Position numbers and translations under genes: made by a program. From Streptomyces sp. GKU 895 (GTDB taxonomy: Bacteria > Actinomycetota > Actinomycetes > Streptomycetales > Streptomycetaceae): a DNA stretch of 64,000 bases. The stretch is from assembly GCA_002027195.1 (NCBI GenBank), contig MWJO01000022.1, positions 1 through 64,000 of the forward strand, written 5' to 3'. The notes below the pieces were generated by a model. It was not told the origin of the DNA and did not search any database. It saw only the letters and a program-made list of their open reading frames with translations. How positions within the stretch are numbered: position 1 is the stretch's first letter; the number at the start of each line of letters is the position of its first letter. Of this stretch, positions 56,002-64,000 are shown piece after piece.

Positions 56002-58953
56002 ATGAGTCGAAGAGCGAGACCGATCCTCGCCGTTGGCGCACTCCTCCTGGGCGGCGCGGGCCTCGCGCCCCTCGCCCAGGCCGCGGAGAGCAGCGGCTCT
56101 CCCGGTCCCGACGAGATCAAGGTCTTCCGGGCCGACGTCACCAGCGCGCAGGTACCCCTGCTGCTGGCGGCCGGTCAGGACGGCCACGAACTGAGCGAGC
56201 AGGTCCCCGCCAAGGGCACCGCGACCGTCGAGGTCTACCTCACCGACAAACAGGCCGACAAGCTGGAGAAACAGGGCGTCGACCTCACCGAGCACACTCT
56301 CTCCGCCAAGGCCGAGGCCCGCGTCGAGGCCGCCGCCGAAGGCGTGTACCGCCCCTACAGCGGCAGCGGCGGCCTCAAGCAGGAGATCCTCGCCACCGCC
56401 CAGGCCAACCCGGGCCTCACCAAGGCCGTCTCCATCGGCAAGACGGTGAACGGGCAGGACATCCTCGCGCTCAAACTGACCAAGAACGCGAAGCAGACCA
56501 AGGACGGCGGCAAGCCCGCCGTCCTCTACATGTCCAACCAGCACGCGCGCGAGTGGATCACTCCGGAGATGACGCGGCGCCTGCTGCACTACTACCTGGA
56601 CCACTACAAGACCGACAAGCGGATCAAGAAGATCGTCGACTCCACCGAACTGTGGTTCGTCCTCTCGGCCAACCCCGACGGCTACGACTACACGTTCACC
56701 GGCACCGACCAGCGCCTGTGGCGCAAGAACCTCCGTGACAACAACGGCGACGGTTCCATCGCCATCGGTGACGGCGTCGACCTCAACCGCAACTTCGCCT
56801 ACAAGTGGGGCTACGACAACGAGGGTTCGTCCCCCAACCCCACCAGCGAGACCTACCGCGGCACGGCACCGAGCTCCGAGCCCGAGACCAAGGCGCTCGA
56901 CGCGTTCGAGAAGCGGATCGGCTTCACGTACGGCATCAACTACCACTCCGCCGCCGAACTCCTCCTCTACGGTGTCGGCTGGCAGGTGGCCACCGACACC
57001 CCGGACGACGTCATGTACAAGGCGCTCGCCGGCACCCCCGACAACTCCGCGATCCCCGGCTACCGTCCGCAGGTCTCCTCGGAGCTCTACACCACCAACG
57101 GCGAGGCGGACGGCCACGCGTCGAACGTCAACGGCCTGGCGATGTACACGCCCGAGATGTCGACCTGCCAGACCGCCTCGGACCTCGACCCGAACGACCA
57201 GTGGAACGCGGCCGACTGCCAGTCGGTGTTCAACTTCCCCGACGACGAGAAGCTGATCCAGCAGGAGTTCGAGAAGAACATCCCGTTCGCGCTGTCCGTC
57301 GCCGAGTCGGCGAAGCAGCCCGACCAGCCGAAGTCCTCGCTCGGCCTGAAGGCCGCCGACTTCACCCCGAAGACCTTCGCCACGTCCTACTCGCGCGGCG
57401 CCGGCCAGGAGGTCTCCGCCGTCGTCCGCAGGGCCGTACGCGGCAAGGAGCTCAAGTACCGCGTCAACGGCGGCCATTCGCACGCCTTGCCGCTCCGCGC
57501 GTGGAAGGGCGGCGAGACGTACGGCGGTGAGGACAACCTCTACTTCGACGAGTACCGCGCCAAGGTCCCCGAAGGCGGTCCGGGCGACAAGGTCGAGGTG
57601 TGGTTCACCGGCTGGACGCCCGACAAGAAGCGCACCTCCAGCGAGCACTTCACCTACACGGTCGCCGAACGGCCGCGCGCGGACACCCTCGTGGTCGCCG
57701 AGGAGGGCGCGACCGCGACCCAGGCACAGACCTACGTCGACGCCCTGAAGGCCAACGGCCGCAAGGCGATCGTCTGGGACGTCGCCGCCCAGGGCGCGCC
57801 CGACGCGCTCGGCGTGCTCGACCACTTCAAGACCGTCGTCCACTACACGGGCGCGAGCGTCCCCGGCAACGCCACCCAGCTCCAGCTGCGCGCCTTCCTC
57901 AACGAGGGCGGCAAGCTGATCGAGGCCGGTGAGCGGGCCGGCGGCAGCGTCGACCTCGGCGGGGGCACCCTGTCGAACGACTTCAGCCAGTACTACCTGG
58001 GCGCCTACACCCGCACCTCTCTGCCGAACGCCACCGCCTTCCAGGGCAGCGGCAAGCTCGCCGGAGCCGGCGCGGCCCTCGGCGCGGCGCCGGGCAACCC
58101 GCTCGACACCGCCGGGTCGTTCAGCGTCACCTCCGACAACCTGCCGGCCGCCACCTTCCCGCAGTTCGCCAGCGCGGGCGGGGGCAGCTACCCCGGCACG
58201 GTCAACCCGTACGGCCCCTACGAAGGCGCCTCCATGGCCGCCGTCACGCACAGCGACTACGCCTGGAACCGCCTCACCCGCACCATCGACCTCACCAACG
58301 TGACCGCCGCGCAGGCGCCCACGTTCCAGACCCGGATGCTGTGGAACACCGAGGAGGGCTACGACCACGCCGTCCTGGAGGCCCACACGGCCGGGGCCGA
58401 CGACTGGACGACCCTCCCGGACAAGAACGGCCAGACCAGCACCGCTGTACCCGCCGAGTGCGAGGCCGGGTACTTCATCGCTGCCCACCCCGCGCTCAAG
58501 CGGTACCTCACCCTCGGCTCCGGCGGCTGCACCAACACCGGCACCAGCGGCCAGTGGAACAGCTTCACCGGGGCGTCGGCCGGGTGGCAGCAGGTCGCCT
58601 TCGACCTGTCCGCCTACGCGGGCAAGAAGGTCGAGATCTCCATCAGCTACATCACCGACCCCGGCAGCGGCGGTCGCGGCGTCCTCGTCGACAACGCCTC
58701 CGTCGTCGTCACCGGCCAGGCCACCGAGACCGAGGGCTTCGAGACCTCGCTGGGTGCCTGGAGCGTCCCCGGACCGCCCGCGGGCAGCCCGGCGGTCGTC
58801 AAGGACTGGGGACGCTCCGGTGAGCTGTTCAAGACGTACGGCGCGATCACCACGGACGACACCGTGCTGCTGGGCTTCGGCCTGGAGCACGTCACCGCGG
58901 CGGCCGACCGCACGGCACTGCTCGGAAAGGCGCTCGCCACGCTCAACGGATGA
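56002..58953 (+). CDS. secreted M14 zinc carboxypeptidase
   Basis: A 983-residue exported enzyme. A signal peptide (RRARP, then ILAVGALLLGGAGLAPLAQA) precedes an acidic pro-region. The M14 core has the zinc ligands HAREW (His, Glu) and INYHSAAELLLYG (His), substrate binding NPDGYDYT and LNRNFAYKWG, and the catalytic Glu in LAMYTPEMSTC. The C-terminal half holds beta-rich domains and an LDXG-type immune-inhibitor-like region. It releases C-terminal amino acids outside the cell. ATG 56002 has AAGGGGGG upstream. No frameshift. Confidence 0.9.
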   Translation: MSRRARPILAVGALLLGGAGLAPLAQAAESSGSPGPDEIKVFRADVTSAQVPLLLAAGQDGHELSEQVPAKGTATVEVYLTDKQADKLEKQGVDLTEHTLSAKAEARVEAAAEGVYRPYSGSGGLKQEILATAQANPGLTKAVSIGKTVNGQDILALKLTKNAKQTKDGGKPAVLYMSNQHAREWITPEMTRRLLHYYLDHYKTDKRIKKIVDSTELWFVLSANPDGYDYTFTGTDQRLWRKNLRDNNGDGSIAIGDGVDLNRNFAYKWGYDNEGSSPNPTSETYRGTAPSSEPETKALDAFEKRIGFTYGINYHSAAELLLYGVGWQVATDTPDDVMYKALAGTPDNSAIPGYRPQVSSELYTTNGEADGHASNVNGLAMYTPEMSTCQTASDLDPNDQWNAADCQSVFNFPDDEKLIQQEFEKNIPFALSVAESAKQPDQPKSSLGLKAADFTPKTFATSYSRGAGQEVSAVVRRAVRGKELKYRVNGGHSHALPLRAWKGGETYGGEDNLYFDEYRAKVPEGGPGDKVEVWFTGWTPDKKRTSSEHFTYTVAERPRADTLVVAEEGATATQAQTYVDALKANGRKAIVWDVAAQGAPDALGVLDHFKTVVHYTGASVPGNATQLQLRAFLNEGGKLIEAGERAGGSVDLGGGTLSNDFSQYYLGAYTRTSLPNATAFQGSGKLAGAGAALGAAPGNPLDTAGSFSVTSDNLPAATFPQFASAGGGSYPGTVNPYGPYEGASMAAVTHSDYAWNRLTRTIDLTNVTAAQAPTFQTRMLWNTEEGYDHAVLEAHTAGADDWTTLPDKNGQTSTAVPAECEAGYFIAAHPALKRYLTLGSGGCTNTGTSGQWNSFTGASAGWQQVAFDLSAYAGKKVEISISYITDPGSGGRGVLVDNASVVVTGQATETEGFETSLGAWSVPGPPAGSPAVVKDWGRSGELFKTYGAITTDDTVLLGFGLEHVTAAADRTALLGKALATLNG

Positions 58954-59046
58954 GCGCGGACTAACACGTACGAGCGGGGAGTGCACTGGTCAACAGTGAC
59001 CGACTCTCCGTAGTCAATTCGAGCTATATGGCCTTTCGGCCCGGGC

Positions 59047-59074
59047 GTCCGTACCCCTACTGGCGGGTACGGAC
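59047..59074. terminator. hairpin between the carboxypeptidase and gap
   Basis: GTCCGTACCC (59047-59056) and GGGTACGGAC (59065-59074) form a perfect 10-bp stem, probably ending the carboxypeptidase transcript. The rest of 58954-59207 holds the gap promoter. Confidence 0.6.
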
Positions 59075-59101
59075 CGCCTGCCCGTGTATGCGGCATCTCG
59101 A

Positions 59102-59132
59102 TGTCACCGACGAGGCGTCGGAGAGGTAGGGT
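59102..59132 (+). promoter_or_regulatory. putative gap promoter
   Basis: TGTCAC (59102-59107) and TAGGGT (59127-59132) are separated by 19 bases, 75 bases before the gap start. Confidence 0.4.
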
Positions 59133-59180
59133 CGTAGGCGGTCGGGGACATCCCAAACAGAGCTCGCCGGCACCGCATAG

Positions 59181-60218
<1,038 letters not shown>

Positions 60219-60248
60219 TCGACAGAGCAGGCAGCTTGATGTGAGTGC

Positions 60249-60286
60249 AGGGCTCGGGCAGCGCGAGGGCGCGTTGTCCGAGCCCT
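60249..60286 (+). terminator. hairpin between gap and pgk
   Basis: AGGGCTCGGGCA (60249-60260) pairs with TGTCCGAGCCCT (60275-60286), 12 bp with one G-U. No T-run, so it may attenuate rather than stop read-through into pgk. Confidence 0.55.
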
Positions 60287-60340
60287 CGCTCATGTGATCA
60301 GCTTTCCTACGAGCCAGAGCCCTCTCCAGGAGTCCCCTAT

Positions 60341-61551
60341 ATGAAGACGATCGACGAACTTCTCGCCGAAGGCGTCGCAGGCAAGCGGGTCTTCGTCCGC
60401 GCCGACCTCAACGTGCCGCTGGACGGCACCACCATCACCGACGACGGCCGTATCCGCGCGGTGCTGCCCACCGTCAAGGCGCTGGCCGAGGCCGGCGCCC
60501 GCGTGGTCGTCGCCTCGCACCTGGGCCGCCCCAAGGGTGCCCCGGACCCGGTGTTCTCCCTCGCCCCGGCCGCCGCCCGCCTCGGTGAACTCCTCGGCGC
60601 CGACGTCGCCTTCGCGACCGACACGGTCGCGAGTCCGCCACGGCCACCGTCGCCGGCCTCGCCGACGGCCAGGTCGCGGTCGTCGAGAACCTCCGCTTCA
60701 ACGCCGGCGAGACCTCCAAGGACGACGCCGAGCGCGCCGCCTTCGCCGACCAGCTCGCCGCCCTCGCCGACGTCTACGTCGGTGACGGCTTCGGCGCGGT
60801 GCACCGCAAGCACGCCTCGGTCTTCGACCTCCCGGCCAAGCTGCCGCACTACGCCGGCTACCTCATCGCCACCGAGGTCGGCGTCCTGAAGAAGCTCACC
60901 GAGGACGTCCAGCGGCCCTACGCCGTGGCGCTCGGCGGCTCCAAGGTCTCCGACAAGCTGGCCGTCATCGACCAGCTCCTCGGCAAGGCCGACCGCATCC
61001 TCATCGGCGGCGGCATGGCCTTCACCTTCCTCAAGGCCCAGGGCCACGAGGTCGGCACCTCCCTCCTTCAGGAGGACCAGATCCCGGCCGTCACCGAGTA
61101 CCTGGAGCGCGCCGAGAATCTCGGCGTCGAGCTGGTCCTCCCGATCGACGTCGTGGTCTCCCCGGGCTTCCCGGACCTGAAGGCCAAGGCGGCCACCGAG
61201 CACACCGCCGTCGACGCGGACAAGATGCCCGAGGGCCAGCTCGGCCTCGACATCGGCCCGAAGACCGGTGAGCTGTACGCGAGCAAGCTCGCCGACGCCA
61301 AGACCGTGTTCTGGAACGGCCCCATGGGCGTCTTCGAGCACCCCGACTACGCCGAGGGCACCAGGGCGGTCGCCCAGGCCCTCATCGACTCGGACGGTTT
61401 CACCGTCGTCGGCGGCGGAGACTCCGCCGCCGCCGTGCGCACGCTCGGCTTCGACGAGAACGCGTTCGGCCACATCTCGACCGGCGGCGGCGCCTCCCTC
61501 GAATACCTCGAGGGCAAGACGCTCCCCGGCCTCGCCGCACTGGAGGACTGA
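60341..61551 (+). CDS. pgk: phosphoglycerate kinase, one frameshift
   Basis: About 403 residues, making ATP from 1,3-bisphosphoglycerate. Motifs are [33 protein letters not shown] (once repaired), [14 protein letters not shown] and the C-terminal GGGDSAAAV and [13 protein letters not shown]. The frame changes near 60632: GTCGCGAG for GTCGGCGAG, one G missing. The start ATG has CAGGAG upstream. tpiA begins seven bases after the stop. Confidence 0.94.
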
Positions 61552-61557
61552 CCCCGC

Positions 61558-62334
61558 ATGACCACTCGCACGCCGATCATGGCGGGTAACTGGAAGATGA
61601 ACCTCAACCACCTCGAGGCCATCGCACACGTCCAGAAGCTCGCTTTCGCCCTGGCCGACAAGGACTACGAGGCCGTCGAGGTCGCCGTCCTGCCGCCCTT
61701 CACCGACCTGCGCTCCGTGCAGACCCTGGTCGACGGCGACAAGCTCAAGATCAAGTACGGCGCCCAGGACCTCTCGGCCCACGACTCCGGCGCCTACACC
61801 GGCGAGATCTCCGGGGCGATGCTGGCCAAGCTGAAGTGCACGTACGTGGCCGTCGGCCACTCCGAGCGCCGCCAGTACCACGCCGAGACCGACGAGATCG
61901 TCAACGCCAAGGTCAAGGCCGCCTACAAGCACGGCCTGACCCCGATCCTGTGCGTCGGCGAGGAGCTGGACGTCCGCGAGGCGGGCAACCACGTCTCCCA
62001 CACCCTCGCCCAGGTCGAGGGCGGTCTGAAGGACCTCCCGGCCGAACAGGCCGAGTCCGTCGTGATCGCCTACGAGCCCGTGTGGGCCATCGGCACCGGC
62101 AAGGTCTGCGGCGCCGAGGACGCCCAGGAGGTCTGCGCCGCCATCCGCGGCAAGATCGCCGAGCTCTACACGCAGGAGCTGGCCGACCAGGTCCGCATCC
62201 AGTACGGCGGCTCCGTGAAGTCCGGCAACGTCGCCGAGATCATGGCGCAGGCCGACATCGACGGGGCGCTCGTGGGCGGTGCGTCGCTCGACGCCGACGA
62301 GTTCGTCAAGATCGTGCGCTTCCGCGACCAGTAA
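61558..62334 (+). CDS. tpiA: triosephosphate isomerase
   Basis: A 258-residue intact enzyme. Lys in MAGNWKMNL, the catalytic His region [10 protein letters not shown], catalytic Glu in [11 protein letters not shown] and the closing loop YGGSVK are present. It interconverts dihydroxyacetone phosphate and glyceraldehyde 3-phosphate. It follows pgk by a few bases in the same operon. A hairpin and then secG follow. Confidence 0.95.
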   Translation: MTTRTPIMAGNWKMNLNHLEAIAHVQKLAFALADKDYEAVEVAVLPPFTDLRSVQTLVDGDKLKIKYGAQDLSAHDSGAYTGEISGAMLAKLKCTYVAVGHSERRQYHAETDEIVNAKVKAAYKHGLTPILCVGEELDVREAGNHVSHTLAQVEGGLKDLPAEQAESVVIAYEPVWAIGTGKVCGAEDAQEVCAAIRGKIAELYTQELADQVRIQYGGSVKSGNVAEIMAQADIDGALVGGASLDADEFVKIVRFRDQ

Positions 62335-62368
62335 GTATGCGGTAGCGGCGATCCGTCGTACCCTTGCG

Positions 62369-62394
62369 GGGGCACAGCCCGGTGGCTGTGCCCC
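62369..62394 (+). terminator. terminator between tpiA and secG
   Basis: GGGGCACAGCC (62369-62379) and GGCTGTGCCCC (62384-62394) form a perfect 11-bp stem with a 4-base loop, ending TGTCG. Confidence 0.75.
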
Positions 62395-62430
62395 TGTCGT
62401 CCGTCCAGATCCGAGGAAGTTGGTCCAGCC

Positions 62431-62667
62431 GTGGTTATGGGGTTCTCGATCGCCCTGATCGTCTTCAGCGCGCTGATGATGCTGCTGGTGCTGATGCACA
62501 AGGGCAAGGGTGGCGGCCTCTCCGACATGTTCGGCGGCGGCATGCAGTCGTCCGTCGGCGGTTCCTCCGTCGCCGAGCGCAACCTCGACCGGATCACCAT
62601 CGTGGTCGGTCTGCTCTGGTTCGCGTGCATCATCGTGCTCGGTCTCCTGATGAAGACGAACAACTGA
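62431..62667 (+). CDS. secG: preprotein translocase subunit SecG
   Basis: A 78-residue membrane protein of the SecYEG channel. It has two hydrophobic helices (GFSIALIVFSALMMLLVLMH and ITIVVGLLWFACIIVLGLL) joined by the GKGGGLSDMFGG loop. It assists protein export. The start is GTG 62431 with a weak GAGGAAG site. A forked hairpin follows the stop. Confidence 0.93.
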   Translation: MVMGFSIALIVFSALMMLLVLMHKGKGGGLSDMFGGGMQSSVGGSSVAERNLDRITIVVGLLWFACIIVLGLLMKTNN

Positions 62668-62690
62668 CCGCCTCGCACATTCCGTACGTA

Positions 62691-62739
62691 AGGCCCCATG
62701 TTCGGTACGCGCTCCTGAGCGCGGCCTATCATGGGGCTT
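62691..62739 (+). terminator. forked terminator hairpin after secG
   Basis: The outer stem GCCCCATG (62693-62700) pairs with CATGGGGC (62730-62737) and encloses an inner stem CGCGCTC-CT-GAGCGCG. TTGCGTC follows. Confidence 0.6.
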
Positions 62740-62772
62740 GCGTCTAGATGTGGGGGCTGTAACTCCAATCAC

Positions 62773-62800
62773 TGGACGCGCGTTGGGCCTTACGTAGACT
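62773..62800 (+). promoter_or_regulatory. putative rbpA promoter
   Basis: TGGACG (62773-62778) and TAGACT (62795-62800) are 16 bases apart, 66 bases before the rbpA start. Confidence 0.4.
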
Positions 62801-62813
62801 GAGGCGCTCGCAA

Positions 62814-62838
62814 CGAAGCGAAACGCCGACTCGCTTCG
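62814..62838 (+). other. hairpin in the rbpA leader
   Basis: CGAAGCGA and TCGCTTCG form a perfect 8-bp stem with a 9-base loop in the transcribed leader, 29 bases before the start codon. May affect stability or initiation. Confidence 0.45.
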
Positions 62839-62866
62839 CGGCACCATCACGCAGGGAGTTACGACC

Positions 62867-63202
62867 GTGGCAAGTGGCAACGCGATCCGTGGAAGCCGGG
62901 TCGGGGCGGGGCCGATGGGCGAGGCCGAGCGGGGCGAGTCCGCGCCCCGACTGCGCATCTCCTTCTGGTGCTCCAACGGGCACGAGACGCAGCCCAGCTT
63001 CGCCAGCGACGCGCAGGTTCCCGAAACCTGGGACTGCCCGCGCTGCGGCTTCCCCGCCGGACAGGACCGGGACAACCCGCCGGACCCGCCGCGTACCGAG
63101 CCGTACAAGACGCACCTCGCGTACGTACGGGAGCGGCGCAGCGACGCGGACGGCGAGGCGATCCTCGCCGAGGCGCTCGCCAAACTGCGGGGCGAGATCT
63201 AG
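62867..63202 (+). CDS. rbpA: RNA polymerase-binding protein RbpA
   Basis: A 111-residue regulator of the principal sigma-RNA polymerase holoenzyme. The Cys motifs ISFWCSNGHETQP and WDCPRCGFPAGQD form the zinc-ribbon core; the acidic tail (RSDADGEAILAEALAKLRGEI) is the sigma-interacting helix. It stabilises the open complex and supports growth and rifampicin tolerance. GTG 62867 has a GGGAG site. A terminator follows. Confidence 0.93.
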   Translation: MASGNAIRGSRVGAGPMGEAERGESAPRLRISFWCSNGHETQPSFASDAQVPETWDCPRCGFPAGQDRDNPPDPPRTEPYKTHLAYVRERRSDADGEAILAEALAKLRGEI

Positions 63203-63212
63203 AAGTTGATGA

Positions 63213-63250
63213 CCGGCCGGGTACCGAGAGGTGCCTGGCCGGAGGTGTTT
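63213..63250 (+). terminator. terminator after rbpA
   Basis: CCGGCCGGGTACC (63213-63225) pairs with GGTGCCTGGCCGG (63230-63242) with two G-U pairs, then TTTT. Confidence 0.75.
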
Positions 63251-63289
63251 TGACGCCGGGAGCCCCCGGTTATCCACAGGCCCACCACG

Positions 63290-63312
63290 TTGTCAGTGGT
63301 GGCCTCTACGGT
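63290..63312 (+). promoter_or_regulatory. RecA-NDp/PafBC-type promoter of the MFS exporter
   Basis: TTGTCAGTGG (63290-63299), a 7-base spacer and TACGGT (63307-63312), 41 bases before the exporter start. Confidence 0.75.
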
Positions 63313-63353
63313 TTGTGCATCGCTTCGGTGCAGGTGAATCGTGAGGGGGAGCT

Positions 63354-64000
63354 GTGGCGACGGTCGAGGCTGCGGGCGTGCGTGCGCCCGCGTGGCGCGG
63401 GGGTTCGGGAGGCTGTGGAGTGCCGCGGTGCTCTCCAGCTTCGGAGACGCGCTGCGTACGGCGGCGCTGCCCCTGCTGGCCACCGCCCTGACCGACGAGC
63501 CCCTGGCGATAGCGGCGGTCACCGCCTGTGGCTATCTGCCCTGGCTGGTCTTCGGACTGCTCGGCGGCGCCGTCGCCGACCGCGTGGACCAGCGGCGCGC
63601 GATGTGGACGGTGGACGCCCTGCGCGGTCTGCTCGTCGCCTGCTTCGCGGTCGCCGTCGGCCTCGGCCACGCCTCCATCGGCCTGCTGATCGCGCTCGCC
63701 TTCGCGCTGACCACGTTCCAGACCCTCTTCGACAACGCCTCCACCGCCCTGCTGCCGTCCCTGGTCGACGACGACGCCCTCGGCAGCGCCAACGCCCGGC
63801 TGATGACCGGGCAGAGGATCGCGGGCGGACTGCTGGGCGCCCCCGTCGTCCCGCTGCTGCTCGCGGGCGGCGCCGCACTGCCCTTCGCGGCCGACGCGGC
63901 GACCTTCCTGCTGGCCGCCGCCCCTGGTGGCCTCACTCCGGCCGGCGTCCCCCGCCCGGGGGCCCGGACCGGCGGGCAGCACCCTGCGCCGGGAGATCGC
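63354..64000 (+). CDS. MFS exporter, 3' truncated by window edge, two frameshifts
   Basis: The N-terminal half of a 12-helix drug/metabolite exporter. The first 16 residues read from GTG 63354, then the frame shifts near 63400 (one G missing from the G run) to give WSAAVLSSFGDALRTAALPLL, the LLGGAVADRVDQRRAMW motif and the LMTGQRIAGGLLGAP segment. Another shift near 63922 (one C too many) restores ALVASLRPAS. MFS exporters of this kind remove drugs or siderophores. It is under a DNA-damage-type promoter. Confidence 0.8.

Noticed and set aside
60337..63183. Minus-strand ORF spanning pgk, tpiA, secG and rbpA
   Set aside because: Antisense shadow of highly expressed genes, without coding bias of its own.

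Overview
The window is high-GC actinobacterial DNA, almost certainly a Streptomyces chromosome. The evidence is strong G/C third-position bias, GTG starts, leaderless -10 elements, mycothiol- and F420-type enzymes, the uvrC-rapZ-yvcK-whiA operon, an RbpA gene, and what appears on a manual scan to be a single TTA codon in any real gene. Most of it is chromosome-core housekeeping sequence. I see no insertion sequence, prophage, CRISPR array or tRNA gene.

Layout. 1-6.6 kb: FUSC membrane protein, endonuclease/phosphatase, amidohydrolase, DUF899 protein, ABC exporter. 6.7-9.5 kb: a WhiJ/AbaA-type developmental regulator cluster (RsbW-like ATPase carrying the TTA codon, coupled hypothetical gene, XRE-DUF5753 regulator, DUF397 protein) with 12-bp iterons in its divergent promoter. 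9.6-18.9 kb: MocR regulator and AhpD-like enzyme, stand-alone gltD, small oxidoreductases, CBS protein, CorA, methyltransferase. 18.9-22.8 kb: pseudouridine catabolism (psuG plus PfkB kinase), ogt, secreted phosphodiesterase. 23-31.9 kb: MHYT protein, uvrB, two TerD-domain genes, a yybP-ykoY riboswitch with terC, and a ChaA antiporter. 32-37.6 kb: MFS transporter, MccF-like peptidase, aroQ, polar amino-acid ABC transporter. 37.9-45.8 kb: MBL hydrolase, mycothiol-dependent isomerase, uvrA, LacI/sugar-kinase operon, XRE-like protein. 46-50.7 kb: a signalling locus made of a receiver-only regulator, a large NarL-class histidine kinase and its NarL response regulator. 50.7-55.9 kb: uvrC-rapZ-yvcK-whiA. 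56-63.2 kb: secreted M14 carboxypeptidase, gap-pgk-tpiA glycolytic genes, secG, rbpA. 63.3 kb-end: MFS exporter, cut by the window edge.

The main unifying signal is regulatory. Four genes (ogt, uvrB, uvrA and the terminal MFS exporter) share an exact TTGTCAGTGG-N7-TAnnnT promoter, the architecture of the mycobacterial RecA-independent (RecA-NDp/PafBC) DNA-damage promoter. Degenerate copies with the same spacing lie in front of uvrC and terD. This groups excision repair, alkyl-repair, a tellurium-type stress gene and an exporter into one candidate damage regulon.

Sequence quality matters. About two dozen genes or gene parts are joined only across single-base frameshifts, mostly in G or C runs and including core genes (pgk, whiA, uvrB, yvcK, aroQ). 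I read these as base-calling indels rather than pseudogenes and annotate each gene over its full reconstructed span.
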